Assembly (NCBI GenBank): GCA_003427395.1
Contig: BFEA01000473.1
Coordinates: 266,915-315,286 of the forward strand
DNA from: Chara braunii
Taxonomy: Eukaryota; Streptophyta; Charophyceae; Charales; Characeae
Reading direction: 5' to 3'
Length of the DNA stretch: 48,372 bases
Shown piece by piece: positions 30,735-40,969 of this stretch. The position numbers were made by a program, and so were the translations under genes. Position 1 is the stretch's first letter. Every line of letters starts with the position of its first letter. A model generated the notes under the pieces. The model saw only the letters and a list, made by a program, of their open reading frames with translations, searched no databases and was not told where the DNA came from.

Positions 30735-32414
30735 CTAACATCTCCTTTTTAATATATCATGGTTGAACTTTGGACATGCGCACACATAATGTCCCATCGC
30801 GGTGCAGTACTTGCATTGTTCGTTAGCGAGATCTCTCCGTCCAAATCCTCGGTTGGCTATTCCTGGCGGTACTATGGCTTCCTGGGAAGGGAGGGCAGGT
30901 CGGGATACTTGCGCCTGCATAACCAGTAGCGCGTTCTCCACCCTTTCGATCTTGTTGTCGACTCCGTGCATCCGTTCATGTAGACTTTCGATCCCGTTCT
31001 TTACCTTGTCGCCTGTCCTACCGGTCAGATCTATGACCTCCCCTTCCTTAAGCAAGGGCAATGTCTCGGTCACTACTGTCTTCTCGGCCAGGTCCATTAC
31101 TGTGCTGAAATCAACATCCCTGGTGTTTACAAACTTGCTCGTCTGTTGGTAAGCCGATATGATCTTGTCTTTGTCGAACTCGGAGAACTGCCTGAGGAAG
31201 TATTTGCTCATTATCCGGTTCGTGACCCCTGGGATCCTTAGTGCTACCAGAGTAAACTCCCGTAGGAAGTCATTGTACGTCGCGAAGTTCTTTCTCTGGA
31301 CGGCCGCTAAGTCGGCCTCCGTTGCCGTCTTCTCCGCTGCCAGGTATTTCCTCATCATTACATCCCGGGTTTCCTTCCAGGATCGACTTGCGGCTACGAT
31401 GGCCATTATGTCCCGCCCCAAGCTCAAAGACACATGCTGCCCCAGGTGGTCCATCTTTTCTTCTTCGGTCCATTTCACTTGCGCGGCCAGGTTCTCGTAA
31501 TCTATCAGGAATTCCGTGATGTTTGCCCCATCAAACATCAATTTTTTCTTAGCATCCGCTAGGTAGCCTTGGTTTTTGTTCAGTGCTCGCGCGAGAGACG
31601 ATACTATCTTCCTAAGACCGCCTTCGGAGCTACTGACCTCGCCCGCCATACTGGTATCCTGCCCTTCCTTGCCGGTCGTTTGTCCCTCCCTAGTCTTTGC
31701 AATTCCTTCCGGGTCGAACCATCCCAACACCCTTTTCCTAAGGCTCCAGAGTCCTTCACATCCACATGTTACTGCTGGTGCGGTCGACAGACGGCTAGCC
31801 CTACTATCTATGGCTGGTGGGTTCGTAGCTTTCCCGACCTCCATCCCCGAGGAGTTCTCTCTCTCCTTCCTTCTTTTGCTCGGTGTTCCCCCACGGTCAC
31901 TACCCTTATCCCCTTGCCCAATTCCGCCTCGGCCGATCCTCCGTTCATCCCACGGTTCTTCCTGCAGAGGGCCTTCTTCGTTCCCAGTCATCATTTTCTC
32001 GATCAATCTTGCCTTGTACTCCGCGGTCCTTTTTTCTATCTCCGCTAGTTCAAGCCTCGCATCCGTGACCCTCACTTTCTTAGACACAGCTCCCTCCGAA
32101 TTTCGGGGGCTTGTCCTATTCTTATTTCTACCCTCCTTGGTTACCTGAGCCCCTTGCTTGCTTCCCCCGGCTTTCCCCGAGCTTTCTCCTGAGGAGATTT
32201 TCTTCCGGTTCCCTTTGGGACCATCCGGATTTATCGATTCTCTGTCTTTCTGCCCCTCTTCGCTCTGCACGGCACTGCCTCCTAAGCCTGGTCCTCCTTC
32301 GCTCTTACGGTTATCTGTTTCATCCTCCGTTGCCATTTTGGCTAGTTCTGCATAAGCCAAAGGATTCCCCAGAACACACGCTGCGTGCGGTATTTTAGGT
32401 TCCCTAGGTTCCAA
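30735..32414 (-). CDS. gag: Element C gag-like protein with zinc knuckle (559 aa)
   Basis: The longest intact ORF in this element. Residues 1-260 are charged and low in complexity (Glu, Lys, Gly, Ser), with a helical stretch near 118-142 ('ARLELAEIEKRTAEYKARL'). A capsid-like globular region spans roughly 290-480 and includes 'KLMFDGANITEFLIDYENLA', 'YFLRQFSEFDK' and 'DVDFSTVMDLAEKTV'. A short heptad-like segment follows near 485-515. The knuckle CKYCTAMGHYVCAC (534-547) fits CX2CX4HX4C. The order capsid then knuckle is that of retrotransposon Gag. The start is uncertain: an internal Met at 28 is possible. The N-terminal extension is long for the family. Confidence 0.85.
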   Translation of the reverse strand: MEPREPKIPHAACVLGNPLAYAELAKMATEDETDNRKSEGGPGLGGSAVQSEEGQKDRESINPDGPKGNRKKISSGESSGKAGGSKQGAQVTKEGRNKNRTSPRNSEGAVSKKVRVTDARLELAEIEKRTAEYKARLIEKMMTGNEEGPLQEEPWDERRIGRGGIGQGDKGSDRGGTPSKRRKERENSSGMEVGKATNPPAIDSRASRLSTAPAVTCGCEGLWSLRKRVLGWFDPEGIAKTREGQTTGKEGQDTSMAGEVSSSEGGLRKIVSSLARALNKNQGYLADAKKKLMFDGANITEFLIDYENLAAQVKWTEEEKMDHLGQHVSLSLGRDIMAIVAASRSWKETRDVMMRKYLAAEKTATEADLAAVQRKNFATYNDFLREFTLVALRIPGVTNRIMSKYFLRQFSEFDKDKIISAYQQTSKFVNTRDVDFSTVMDLAEKTVVTETLPLLKEGEVIDLTGRTGDKVKNGIESLHERMHGVDNKIERVENALLVMQAQVSRPALPSQEAIVPPGIANRGFGRRDLANEQCKYCTAMGHYVCACPKFNHDILKRRC

Positions 32415-32763
32415 CTTTGCTGGCTTATCTATGTTCGGAAAATAGCCTTCTCCCCATTTCCGTTTCCTGATTGCTTCCCTAAGAGGGAGCCACGACTGGC
32501 CCTGCTGCCCTACCGAGCTAAGGGGCGTGACTTAGTTTCCTTTATCACAAGCTCGTTTAGAGCGCCCTTGTCCTGTCGGGCCGGCGCGTAGGGTTCAGGG
32601 TTAGGCACCCTGCTAGGGAAAGTTTCCCGAACAGTATTCGATCTTCAAGGTTATTCTCTAGCGGTTTTTTATCATCCGGGTCCGCGGTCCCCCCTAACAA
32701 ATCGGTGAGCTCCTGCATGTAGCAGACTATACTCGACTTGCCCTATTGGCCCGCCCCTGGATG

Positions 32764-33192
32764 CTAGTCCCGTTCTCGCCCTCCGGGCCCTTCCGCTGCG
32801 GTAGGCTCCTCGAATAGTTGAGCCACCCCCGCTAGATAATTCTCACCTATCTCGATTTCCCTTTGGATTATGTGTTCGTATTCCGCCCAGGCTAGCCGTG
32901 GCAACCCAAATATCAGGATGTGGATAACTTCCAGTAACTCATGGGCCCTGTTTCCCCAGAACGGCCCATGTTCCACAACAACATCGTAGAACATCCCGAT
33001 GGTCTAGAAGGGGAAGTGGTCTACCCATATTATTGCCAAGTCTGTCAGCGCCTGTGCCCTTGCGAGGCTCTCGAAAATGAGGTCTATCATAAATTGGGGG
33101 ACCCGACACCTCACTAGTGTGGTTGGTGCCCTGAATTCCCTCCAACCTCCCATTTCCACCCTGGTAAGTAAATCTACGTTTCTCCTACTCAT
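32764..33192 (-). pseudogene. Module B protein with internal TAG (element C accessory)
   Basis: One minus-strand frame with TAG at 33,004-33,006. Before the stop is 'VRCRVPQFMIDLIFESLARA'; after it are 'MFYDVVVEHGPFWGNRAHEL' and 'YLAGVAQLFEE'. Together they match module B of the 34,315 ORF (VLPSFLV..., FFRL...GPFEGN..., FLDGVKELF) in order and spacing. No module A precedes it clearly. It is about 350 bp upstream of gag, same strand. The function is unknown. Confidence 0.6.
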
Positions 33193-33506
33193 GACTGATT
33201 GTCCTACTTCCTTAGTTCGACCGCTGCACCCACCAAGATTTCGCGCTTTTCTAGTTTTCGTCCTTCCGTACTCCTTACCTATTGTACACCGGTTCTTGTC
33301 GCTATCCCTGCCCCATACACGTACGACCCTTTTCCTTTTACCGGTTGTTGATACCTCCCCCTTGTTTCGACCCCCTCGCGCCCTCTGCTAACTAATGTAC
33401 ACGCCCCTTTCTTATATTACACCTTAATTCACATCTTATATTACACCTTAATTCACATGCATCCTTCACACTCCGACCTCCCGTGGTGTTCGATTTCCTA
33501 GTTCCT

Positions 33507-33866
33507 CTAATCGAACCACAGTACCTCAAACAGTTTAAAGACATCATCTACGTAGGATGGAGTGGCCGCCGCCTCCCGGCCAACTATGGCGTCCCAAGCC
33601 TCCACGTCTATCTCTAGGCGATCATATTTACCTATACTTAGGATGGTGAGGGCTTCCCATGCTTTATCTCCGTAGAAGGGCCCATATTTTAACGAGATCC
33701 TATAGAATTCCTCTGTCAGCCAGGCACATACTACGTGTACTTTTCTCATGGAGTCGACCACTTCTACGATGTGCTCAAAACCCCCAAACCACTCGGCTAC
33801 GAACTCAGGCACCCAAGCCGTTGTTCGTAGCTTGGGAGGCTTGAGTTCCTTCCATCCCCCCATCAC
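33507..33866 (-). CDS. Module B protein, element C accessory (119 aa)
   Basis: An unrecognised family. VPEF at residues 19-22 starts module B. 'EEFYRISLKYGPFYGDKAWE' (52-71) gives the F-Y/F-R...GPF-x-G signature shared with the ORFs at 34,315 and 32,764. 'YVDDVFKLFE' (105-114) is the shared C-terminal motif. It follows module A (33,898-34,287) in another frame, so A and B were probably one protein, as at 34,315. Predicted soluble. Nothing indicates catalysis. Confidence 0.55.
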   Translation of the reverse strand: MMGGWKELKPPKLRTTAWVPEFVAEWFGGFEHIVEVVDSMRKVHVVCAWLTEEFYRISLKYGPFYGDKAWEALTILSIGKYDRLEIDVEAWDAIVGREAAATPSYVDDVFKLFEVLWFD

Positions 33867-33897
33867 AACTCTTCTACTAACCTCGTCTCATTCCTTG

Positions 33898-34287
33898 TTA
33901 GCGAAACTTCTGCCTTCTCTCTAGGTTCGCGCAATCCCCCAAAAGCCACATCGAATCCTGTCCCGTTGCTATCATAGTGCAGAATAGGCGCCACCCATCT
34001 TCGGAAAGGACAATCTTTCCGACTGATTCCACTTTGCCCTTGGCTATCTCGTCCCAACCTTCCTCCTCCCTTATCGGGTTCCAAATCCGCTCTATCCATA
34101 CATATGATAACCCCGGGGCAACCTCAAACCCAACCCAGTCGCATGAGGTCCCTCTCCATTCGTTCTCTACCGGTATAGACATTTTTACCCCTCCCTTGAG
34201 TCGCCTTGGTTCCCATCCCTTGAATGTGCATTTCATCAGCAATTCTTCTCTAGTTATTTCTTCCCTTCCTGCACAATGCCAGGCCAC
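33898..34287 (-). CDS. Module A protein, element C accessory (129 aa)
   Basis: Module A signature: 'KMSIPVENEWRGTSCDWVGF' at residues 35-54, then YVWIER at 62-67 and 'KGKVESVGKIVLSEDGWRLF' (about 83-102), then 'ATGQDSMWLL'. The 6781-7311 ORF shows the same order (VPGNGGRRF, FVWIES, SVIF...W, GQ...LL). It ends just before module B at 33,866, in a different frame. The function is unknown. Confidence 0.55.
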   Translation of the reverse strand: MAWHCAGREEITREELLMKCTFKGWEPRRLKGGVKMSIPVENEWRGTSCDWVGFEVAPGLSYVWIERIWNPIREEEGWDEIAKGKVESVGKIVLSEDGWRLFCTMIATGQDSMWLLGDCANLERRQKFR

Positions 34288-34314
34288 TCGGCCCCCCTAA
34301 GTAAGTCACCCTTC

Positions 34315-34986
34315 TTAGAAATCCCAGTCCTCTATCTCATCATCCTCGTCCTCATCACTGAAGTCGTCCTCTTCGTTGTAGAACAACTCCTTCACCCCAT
34401 CCAGGAATGTCTGCCCTACTGCCACATTTCTGTAGATTATCCCCCAATGCACAGAGCTAGAGACAAAGACATTGTCTATGCTAAGGTAGTTTAGTATCTC
34501 GGCCAGCTCGTCCGCCCAATTCCCCTCAAACGGCCCCTTTTCTATCGACAACCGAAAGAAGTTTTGCCTAGCGCACTGGTATAGTCCGAAGTTCGTCATG
34601 GACTGATATGTCCGTACTAGCCTGCTCCGGGTTTCGAAAACCGCATCCACAAGGAAGGAAGGCAACACACATCGCATGGTTCTGACGGGTCGCCTCATGC
34701 TCCCCCTATCCCCAAGTTCCACCCGCTCATCTACCCTTTCCATTTCCATTTCCCTCCGCTGACACGCGGTCCACACAACTTTCGCTTTTGCCTTCCTAAG
34801 CAACTCGTCAGGCGTATTCCCGAGTGCCAATTCTATGACTATAGCATTTTCCATGTCTTGTGACAAGTAGACCCACCACCGGGCTTCCACTGTCCCTCGG
34901 TACTCCAAATCCATTAAACTTGGCGACAACCTTGTCAAGCTGACATTAGCCCATACCGTCTCTATCCATAGGAATGCGTCCTCTCC
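34315..34986 (-). CDS. Complete A+B module protein, element C accessory
   Basis: The best-preserved member of the unknown family. The frame is open from about 34,986, just after a TAA. It begins with 'FLWIETVWANVSLTR' (module A motif), then 'RWWVYLSQDMENAIVIEL' and 'DELLRKAKAK'. Module B follows (numbering from 34,938): VLPSFLV 91-97, 'FFRLSIEKGPFEGNW' 127-141, 'FLDGVKELF' 178-186. It closes with a strongly acidic tail (190-207). The start codon is uncertain; the frame contains no ATG at its 5' end, so the N-terminus may lie in decayed sequence to the right. No catalytic residues or membrane segments were identified. Confidence 0.6.
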   Translation of the reverse strand, partial: GEDAFLWIETVWANVSLTRLSPSLMDLEYRGTVEARWWVYLSQDMENAIVIELALGNTPDELLRKAKAKVVWTACQRREMEMERVDERVELGDRGSMRRPVRTMRCVLPSFLVDAVFETRSRLVRTYQSMTNFGLYQCARQNFFRLSIEKGPFEGNWADELAEILNYLSIDNVFVSSSVHWGIIYRNVAVGQTFLDGVKELFYNEEDDFSDEDEDDEIEDWDF

Positions 34987-35000
34987 TTACAACATTACGG

Positions 35001-37639
35001 TTTGATATGCTGGCTCAAGATCTGCCCACGTCCCATCTTTCGGGAGGACGACCGACACCCCATCCTTTACATCTACTGGCATTTTCGGGCCGCTGGTATA
35101 GATCGGGGAAGACAACCATTGCGCCATCTTGTTTCCAGCACCCTACCCCTGTTTTCATAAGAGAGTACCAAACGATCCTTCTGGTCAAGTCAACCCTCAT
35201 CCTAGATGAGAATTATTTCAGACCCCTCATCAAGGTCTCCCTAATTTACCTCCCCATTCCTAAGTACCTCCTTCCCATAATACCATCGGTCGGCCATCCA
35301 TTTCCCCACATTCTTTCTCTTGGTTCCATTCCAACTGACCTCTATCCTCCTTCCTTCCGATCTTCTCTCACTCGTGTAGACTTAGGCGGGAGGGGGAATA
35401 GACTTAGAGATATGCCCACAAATATGCCCGTCCAACAATCCAAGCTCAATCAACCTTTACAGAGGGGGAAACACAAAAGAAAATTCAAGCAGTCTCACAT
35501 ACGGGCCGATCATCTCCTCACCGACCTTTTCCCAATATGGTCTCTCCGCTGGTACTATCGGTAGAGTTTTATCCCATACCTCAAGCGCAGCTCAACCGTC
35601 GTGAGCGCGGTACCCAAGCTCCGGCAAGGCGTTGACCTTTTCCTTATGCCCAGAATACCCCATCCCGTCTTGCCGCTTTTGCACATCCATACCGACACCG
35701 AGGGTTACCCCATGTGCCTAAATACAAGGACAAAAGTCAGCCGTCTGCGCATTCACTTCCATCAGTCCGACAAGAATCAGCTTTTCCCAAACCATGCTAC
35801 GAGAAGCTACTAATCGTCTCGGAGGTTCCTTCCTTGCCCGCATGCAGTGGTACTCCCCCCGCCAGCCAACATGCTAAGCCCCGCCTGAGGAGACGTTTCG
35901 CACCCCGCCCGACAGATTATCGAGCCAAGCTCATCACCGCTCGAACGGGAATGCTACTAATCGACCGGCGTGACAAACTCCCGTCCACACACGGACACCC
36001 AGCAACGTCAAAAGAGAGCGACGTTTTGCAACCCGCACCGGCCGGTGCAGACCCATCCTTTCCTTCCGAAAGGCAGGACGCTCAAATCCCATCATGCAAA
36101 CACAAGTCCCAAGTGGGACACACATAATACAAGTGCCTTTCCCTTGGTGCACCCAACGCTTCCTACCCATTGCTCCCAATTTTCTCTCAGGACAATGAGT
36201 GTCACTCCCCCTATTTTCATACATAGTGGTTGGTTCCTTCTCGTGAGAATCTTCAAAGGTGAGTTAGTTTTCCTTGACGTTTAGCAACTCCCTTCATTCC
36301 CTTTCTCTTCACTTGTCTGACCTTTCTTAGGGCGGGATTGTTCCTTCTTGATGACCCGTTGTGTACATGTTGGTTCTTTCAAGCATTTAAAAAGTGCAAA
36401 GTGCATGAGCCCACTGGGCTCAAAGAAGAAGAGAGGAGGGCACCCATTCGGTCAGATCACTCCGCCATGGGATTTTCATCGGACCCCGGCCAAAGCCAAA
36501 GGACCAACCGCCTGCCAGGTAACCGGAGCCCTTCTTTCATACGAAGAAGACGGGTCGACCTGCGACTTGCCTAAGGCTTCCCGGGACTGGCGAACACCAG
36601 CATCGGACGAAGGAGGGCTAGAGTCACCCTGCAAAGGAGATGGCTAATCAAGTGCAAAGCATACATGTTATACCTCCAGGCCTGGCCATGCCATGCGCCC
36701 AACCACTCTCAATCTGATTCTCTCAAGGAAAAGAGCAAGCAAGTCCATTTTCCTTATCTTGGGTTGTGTACATGTCAATGCGTCGGGGGCCCCCTTCGGA
36801 ATCGCAAGGGTCAGTATACCCCCATACCTGGCACCTCCACCAATTTTGTAGGGCCAAACCCCGGTAGACTTTCGAGCCTTAGTCGACCCCACTGCGGGTC
36901 CCAGTTGGCTCCGCCCGCCCACGCTCATGCTCACGGCGCGGGCCATTCGTCCCAGGGTCACCCCCACCTAGTGCTTTGAGGTGGATGGGGGTGGGCCATC
37001 GCGAGAGAGAGCTTTGACATTGGGGATGTAGCTCAACACGCCGGGTGGTAGTCTCGCTGGTCATTCCCCAACGCTGCTTTTTTCTTAATTCTTAGTTATG
37101 TTCTCAGGCAATTGCTCCTTCCAATACGCAGACAGTCCAAGGGCTCTTTGAGTGTTTCTCTTCTCTTGTGCGCAGGCTAAGCGTCATCCTCAGGCCCTTT
37201 CCCTAAGCATTGTATTCTTATGGCGTCATCGAGGTGCGGCAATGTCGTTCTCCCCCTCGCTTCTACGCACCCATCGGGTCCCATACATCTCCTCCAACCC
37301 TATTGACGCAGGCCCCTTAGTCATTTCGGGGCCTTTACATGCATGCACACACAACTTCACATTTCCCTTGGCAAGATTGCACTCCATTTTCTCATTTACA
37401 CTCCATATCTCAAACGCAAAGGTCATTTTCATGGGTTGGCTTTATGCTAAGGGTCCCATAGCCACTTTGCCCCTCTTCCCTTTTCATTTTGATGCCTAGT
37501 TCCTCCCGGCCCTATCCCGCTCAAGGCTTCCTTAGCCTTCACTTACCTCACTAATGTCTTGGAGACGGAATCTCAATCTTGGTGAGGCTTCTTCCTCTTT
37601 GCACAAAACACCTTCTTGGTTATGGCCTCCTTCTTCTTT
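35001..37639. other. Stretch without a clear gene; possible decayed module and element C upstream region
   Basis: Between 35,000 and 35,560 the minus strand has many stops and no readable module A, though the position would suit one. From 35,600 to 37,600 only domain-free ORFs occur. The 23-mer shared with 26,262-26,284 lies at 36,847-36,869. A 'ggggatgtagctca' word at 37,022 resembles the 5' end of a tRNA, but no tRNA can be folded from what follows. Confidence 0.4.
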
Positions 37640-37846
37640 AAGCCTCTCTCCTTCCTCTCTCTCTTTCTCCCAAGTTACCACAAACTCCAATCATCATTGC
37701 TATGGAGTCCTCCCCTCTAGGAGGGCTAATGGGACTCCCTCTAGCCTCTCTCTCCTTCCTCTCTCTCTTTCTCCCAAGTTACCACAAGCTCCAATCACCA
37801 TTGCTATGGAGTCCTCCCCTCTAGGAGGGCTAATGGGACTCCCTCT
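37640..37846. repeat. ~104-bp tandem duplication
   Basis: Two near-identical copies at an offset of 104 bp ('tatggagtcctcccctctag' at 37,701 and 37,805) with about three differences. Each contains the small palindrome CCTCC...GGAGG. The stretch is pyrimidine-rich and non-coding. Confidence 0.92.
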
Positions 37847-38780
37847 AGCCTCTCTCTCTCCTCCTCACACCCAGGGGGCTATGGCGGATCACCTCCCTAG
37901 GGCCAACCTGCCTATCACAAGTCTCTAGAGCTCCTCTCCCTAGCTCATGGCCTCCACCAAGCTCCTAAACTGACATGGGTTCCCCTCTCCTCTCTCCAAG
38001 TGAAAGAGTGTTCCTATGAGCTCACTTGGGCAGCATGGGCACTCCTCATGCAATTGTGAAAGTGGCGGACTCAATTCCCAGCTTATGTAGGCTGAAACTA
38101 GCAGTCCGGCCAGCCCATGGGCCTCCCCATGTGCCTTGAGGTGAACCGAGGTACCCCAAGGCAAAATTTCACTACTAGGCCCTTCCGGAGGTACCCAGCC
38201 CTCTTTTTGGCCAAGTACATGCAGTCCGAGTGGTTGGTACAAGCTCAGATTGCCTCTTGGCCTACTTTGGCCTCTTTTTCACCTCTCAAATGCTGCCCCA
38301 TTGGATCCTAATGCCCAAGGGACAATTTTACTTGAGAGAAAAAGGTCCATGCGGTGGCACTTTTTCAGCCTTGGATCTAGCTGAGATCGAAGGCCAACAA
38401 TATTCCTTGCCTCCCCCAAGTAGCCCTTGCTTCAATTTTGAGCCCCTAAGTCCACTTTTTCAATTTTTTGTGCATTTGGCTCTCTTTTTCGGCCAAATGC
38501 ACAGTTTTGTCCTTTTCCCTCTTTTGTTTCTTTCCATTTTGGGTTGCCACCTCATTCCGGAGCTAGCCGTTTTGAGCTGGTCCGAAAAAAACAGCTAGTT
38601 CCTCTCCACCATGAGATCTAATCTCATATCCATGGCCCAAAAAAAAAACGGCCATTTCCTTTTGCATTTTCTCTCATTTTCTTCTTTTTAATTCAAATTT
38701 CATTGAAATATGGCCCTTAGGGCCATATCTCTACAATTCGGATTGCCCTCCCTCATTCTAGGAGGGATGAGGTCACAGTT
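37847..38780. other. Stretch without a gene
   Basis: Pyrimidine-rich, stop-dense DNA with no ORF bearing a domain. A short 'cctcattctaggagggatgagg' palindrome at about 38,751-38,772 marks the approach to the next duplication. Confidence 0.55.
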
Positions 38781-39675
38781 GGGACCTGCCAGTCCCTACT
38801 GTGCAGGTCCCAATAGGCCGGCACACTCTCCTCCACTCTTTTCTCCCTTTTTGTCTCTTTTTCCCTCATTTTTCTCTCATTTTTCTTTCTTTTCCTTTTA
38901 TTTTTGTTGTGACAAATGTCAAGCAGCTGTGCACCCTCTTTCTAGGCCCTAGGACCTCATTCAAGGCCAGGTTCATAGCTGGTTCTTGGCCGTTATATCT
39001 CGGATTCCAACCATGGCACCTACGTGCTCCTAAGGGGCTCCACTTTGCCTCCGTTTGTTCAATTTTGAGCCCCTTTTGCTCCGATTTTCTAAGGGCAACT
39101 TTTTTTTCATGTTGAGCCTCTCAAGGCTCTATTTTCTCATGCCTAGCTAGTCCGGGATATTTTGGACTGCTGGGCAGCCCTCCGAACATCATTATTTTAC
39201 GTTTCTTTCTCCCTATGACTCTCCCACTTGCCACCACTAGTGTTAGCACTAGTGATGCTAATATTCCCCACCGTCTAGATCCTTTATCTCGACGGTGCCG
39301 TTTGCTTGCACAATTATTCCTTGTGCTTGCTCATGGTTCCCTTGGGACATCCCAAGTCCCCGCCACTTTCCTCCATACTAGTTTCATTTTCTTGTCGCAC
39401 CGGCGGTCCCGCCGGCGCATGTCCCGTTTCTCGACTTTTATTATTTGGACCCACATGGTCCCCAACAACATTCCGGACGGTGTCCCATAGTTATTTTTGG
39501 GCCCCCTTGCCCTTAGTGGTCCCATCATCTCTACATGTGTACCGATTTTTCTGGGCCGTAAAATCTCATCTCACGGTTGCCGTTTACCGTCTCCACTTGC
39601 CTCATGCCGAAATTGTTTCTTTCTAGCCTTCCGGCCTTGCCCTGGCTCATTTCCCTTTAGCCTAGGCACCCCCAT

Positions 39676-40025
39676 GCAGTCTGTTATTTCTCGGACTGCA
39701 GTCATAGTCATTTTCCTGGTCCCACAACCCCACAACTTGCCCCATGCAAAAAAAAAATGAAGTGTTAAATTTCTAAGTGCATCTGGGCTCAATATTGGCT
39801 CCGGATGCACCTAGAACACGTGTTTTCCCTCCCCCATGCAGTCCGTTGCAACTCGGACTGCAATAGGGGTCAATTTCCTAGCCCCAATGCCCCACAACTA
39901 GCCCCTACTTAAAAGAAATAGAAACGGTCAATTCCCAAGTGCATTTGGACTTGATTTTGGCCCCGGATGCACCCCAAACATGTGTTTCTCCTCCCCTATG
40001 TAATCCGTTTTATTTCGGTTGCATA
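39676..40025. repeat. Three ~160-bp sub-repeats with GCAGTCCG/CGGACTGC hairpin
   Basis: Within unit one of the larger duplication the hairpin motif recurs at about 39,676, 39,838 and 39,998, each followed by 'ccc(c)aca' and an A-rich part, then 'aagtgcat(c/t)tgg'. The middle one is a perfect 8-bp stem GCAGTCCG/CGGACTGC. The last keeps pairing in altered form (ATGTAA with TTGCAT, CCG with CGG). Confidence 0.75.
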
Positions 40026-40761
40026 GGGCCTTGGTTTTCTTTTATTTTCTCTGCAAAAATAAAAAAATCAAAGTCTTTCGTAACCGCCATATTCCATAAT
40101 GAATCTGGTCACGAATGAATCTCCCCAAGTGGCCGTTTTTTACCGTTAGGGCCCTTTTCTCTTTCCTTTTCTTTTCTTTTTCCTCCTTTCTTGGACGATA
40201 GGGACCTGCCAGTCCCTACTTGTGGCAGTCCCTACTGACGGCCAACTCACTCACTCCCTCTCACTCTTTTTGTCTTGTTCTCCCACATTTTCTTTTCTTT
40301 TTTCTCTTTTTTGTAGAATGTCAAGTGTCAAGTGGCCGTTAAGGCTCTTTTCTAGCTGCGTCCTCTTAGTTTTGACCCTTCCTATGCCCAAGGTGCAGTC
40401 CATTATATCTCGGACTGCAATAATGGCCTTCTCATGCCCATGAGAGCTTTCTTTTACTCCTATTTTTATCCCATAGTAGCCCCTCCTACTCCGATTTTCT
40501 CCTGGACGCCTATTTTTCACATGGGGTCTCTTTCGACTCTATTTTCTTGAGGGAGGATGATCCGAGATTTTTCGGATTGCTCCCATGCCTCCCACTTCAA
40601 GTTTCTTTACTTTTTCTTTTCCTTTTGGCTTTCCCATTTGTAGTGGTGCTAATATTCTTGGCCATCAAGATGTCGATCTTGACGGTGCACCTTGCGCTTA
40701 TTATTTTCCCTCATGTGGGGCCGCCGTTTCTTCTTGGGACTTTCACATGTCCCCGCCATCC

Positions 40762-40865
40762 GTCCCGTCGGCGGTCCCCGACACTTGGTCCCATCGGCGC
40801 GCCCCGACTCTTGGTCCCACCGACGGTCCCCGGTACTTAGTCCCGTCGGTGATCCTTGGCGCATT
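40762..40865. repeat. Four tandem 26-bp repeats
   Basis: Four consecutive 26-base units start with gtccc at 40,762, 40,788, 40,814 and 40,840. Each has the form GTCCC(G/A/C)(T)CGGCGGTCCCCG with variable ends. The fourth diverges most. Being 26 bases, they shift frame each time and are not coding repeats. Confidence 0.85.
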
Positions 40866-40969
40866 TTGCCCCGAGTGCCATTATTTTTACTTGGTCCTAC
40901 GCGGCCTCGGGTGCCTTTCCCCGAGGTGTCCCCCGTCCCTTGGGCGTTTTGCCGCCCCATGGTGACCCC

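Larger units (their letters stand above)
26351..35000 (-). mobile_element. Element C: degenerate Ty3/Gypsy-like element with accessory module ORFs
   Basis: On the minus strand, in order: accessory module ORFs (35.0-32.8 kb), gag with a zinc knuckle (32.4-30.7), a spacer-coding segment (30.5-30.0), protease (30.0-29.3), RT-RNase H (29.1-27.6), a linker (27.5-27.0) and integrase (27.0-26.35). The gene order is Ty3/Gypsy-like. The RT (YIDDNPIKG) belongs to a lineage clearly distinct from elements A and B. From memory, similar RTs occur in charophyte and fungal genomes. I could not define LTRs, PBS or PPT. The only long exact match flanking the coding part is a 23-mer at 26,262-26,284 and 36,847-36,869, so the stated ends are those of the coding block. 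Whether the accessory ORFs belong to the element is inference. Confidence 0.8.
38781..40960. repeat. Divergent ~1.4-kb tandem duplication rich in hairpins
   Basis: Unit one begins at 38,781 and unit two at 40,201 (gggacctgccagtccctact in both). Colinear matches continue at 39,079/40,489 ('ctccgattttct') and 39,257/40,648 ('gctaatattc'), so the offset drifts from 1,420 to 1,391 through small indels. Hairpins sit at matching places with altered but still pairing stems: 38,779-38,812 versus 40,201-40,235; about 39,147-39,166 versus 40,559-40,578; about 39,268-39,295 versus 40,665-40,690; and a GCAGTC...GACTGC type at 39,676, 39,838 and 40,395. No protein-coding potential was seen. Confidence 0.82.

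Noticed and set aside
37021-37070. tRNA-like start (GGGGATGTAGCTCA)
   Set aside because: No anticodon arm, T-arm motif or acceptor pairing of normal spacing follows, so it is at most a fragment or chance.
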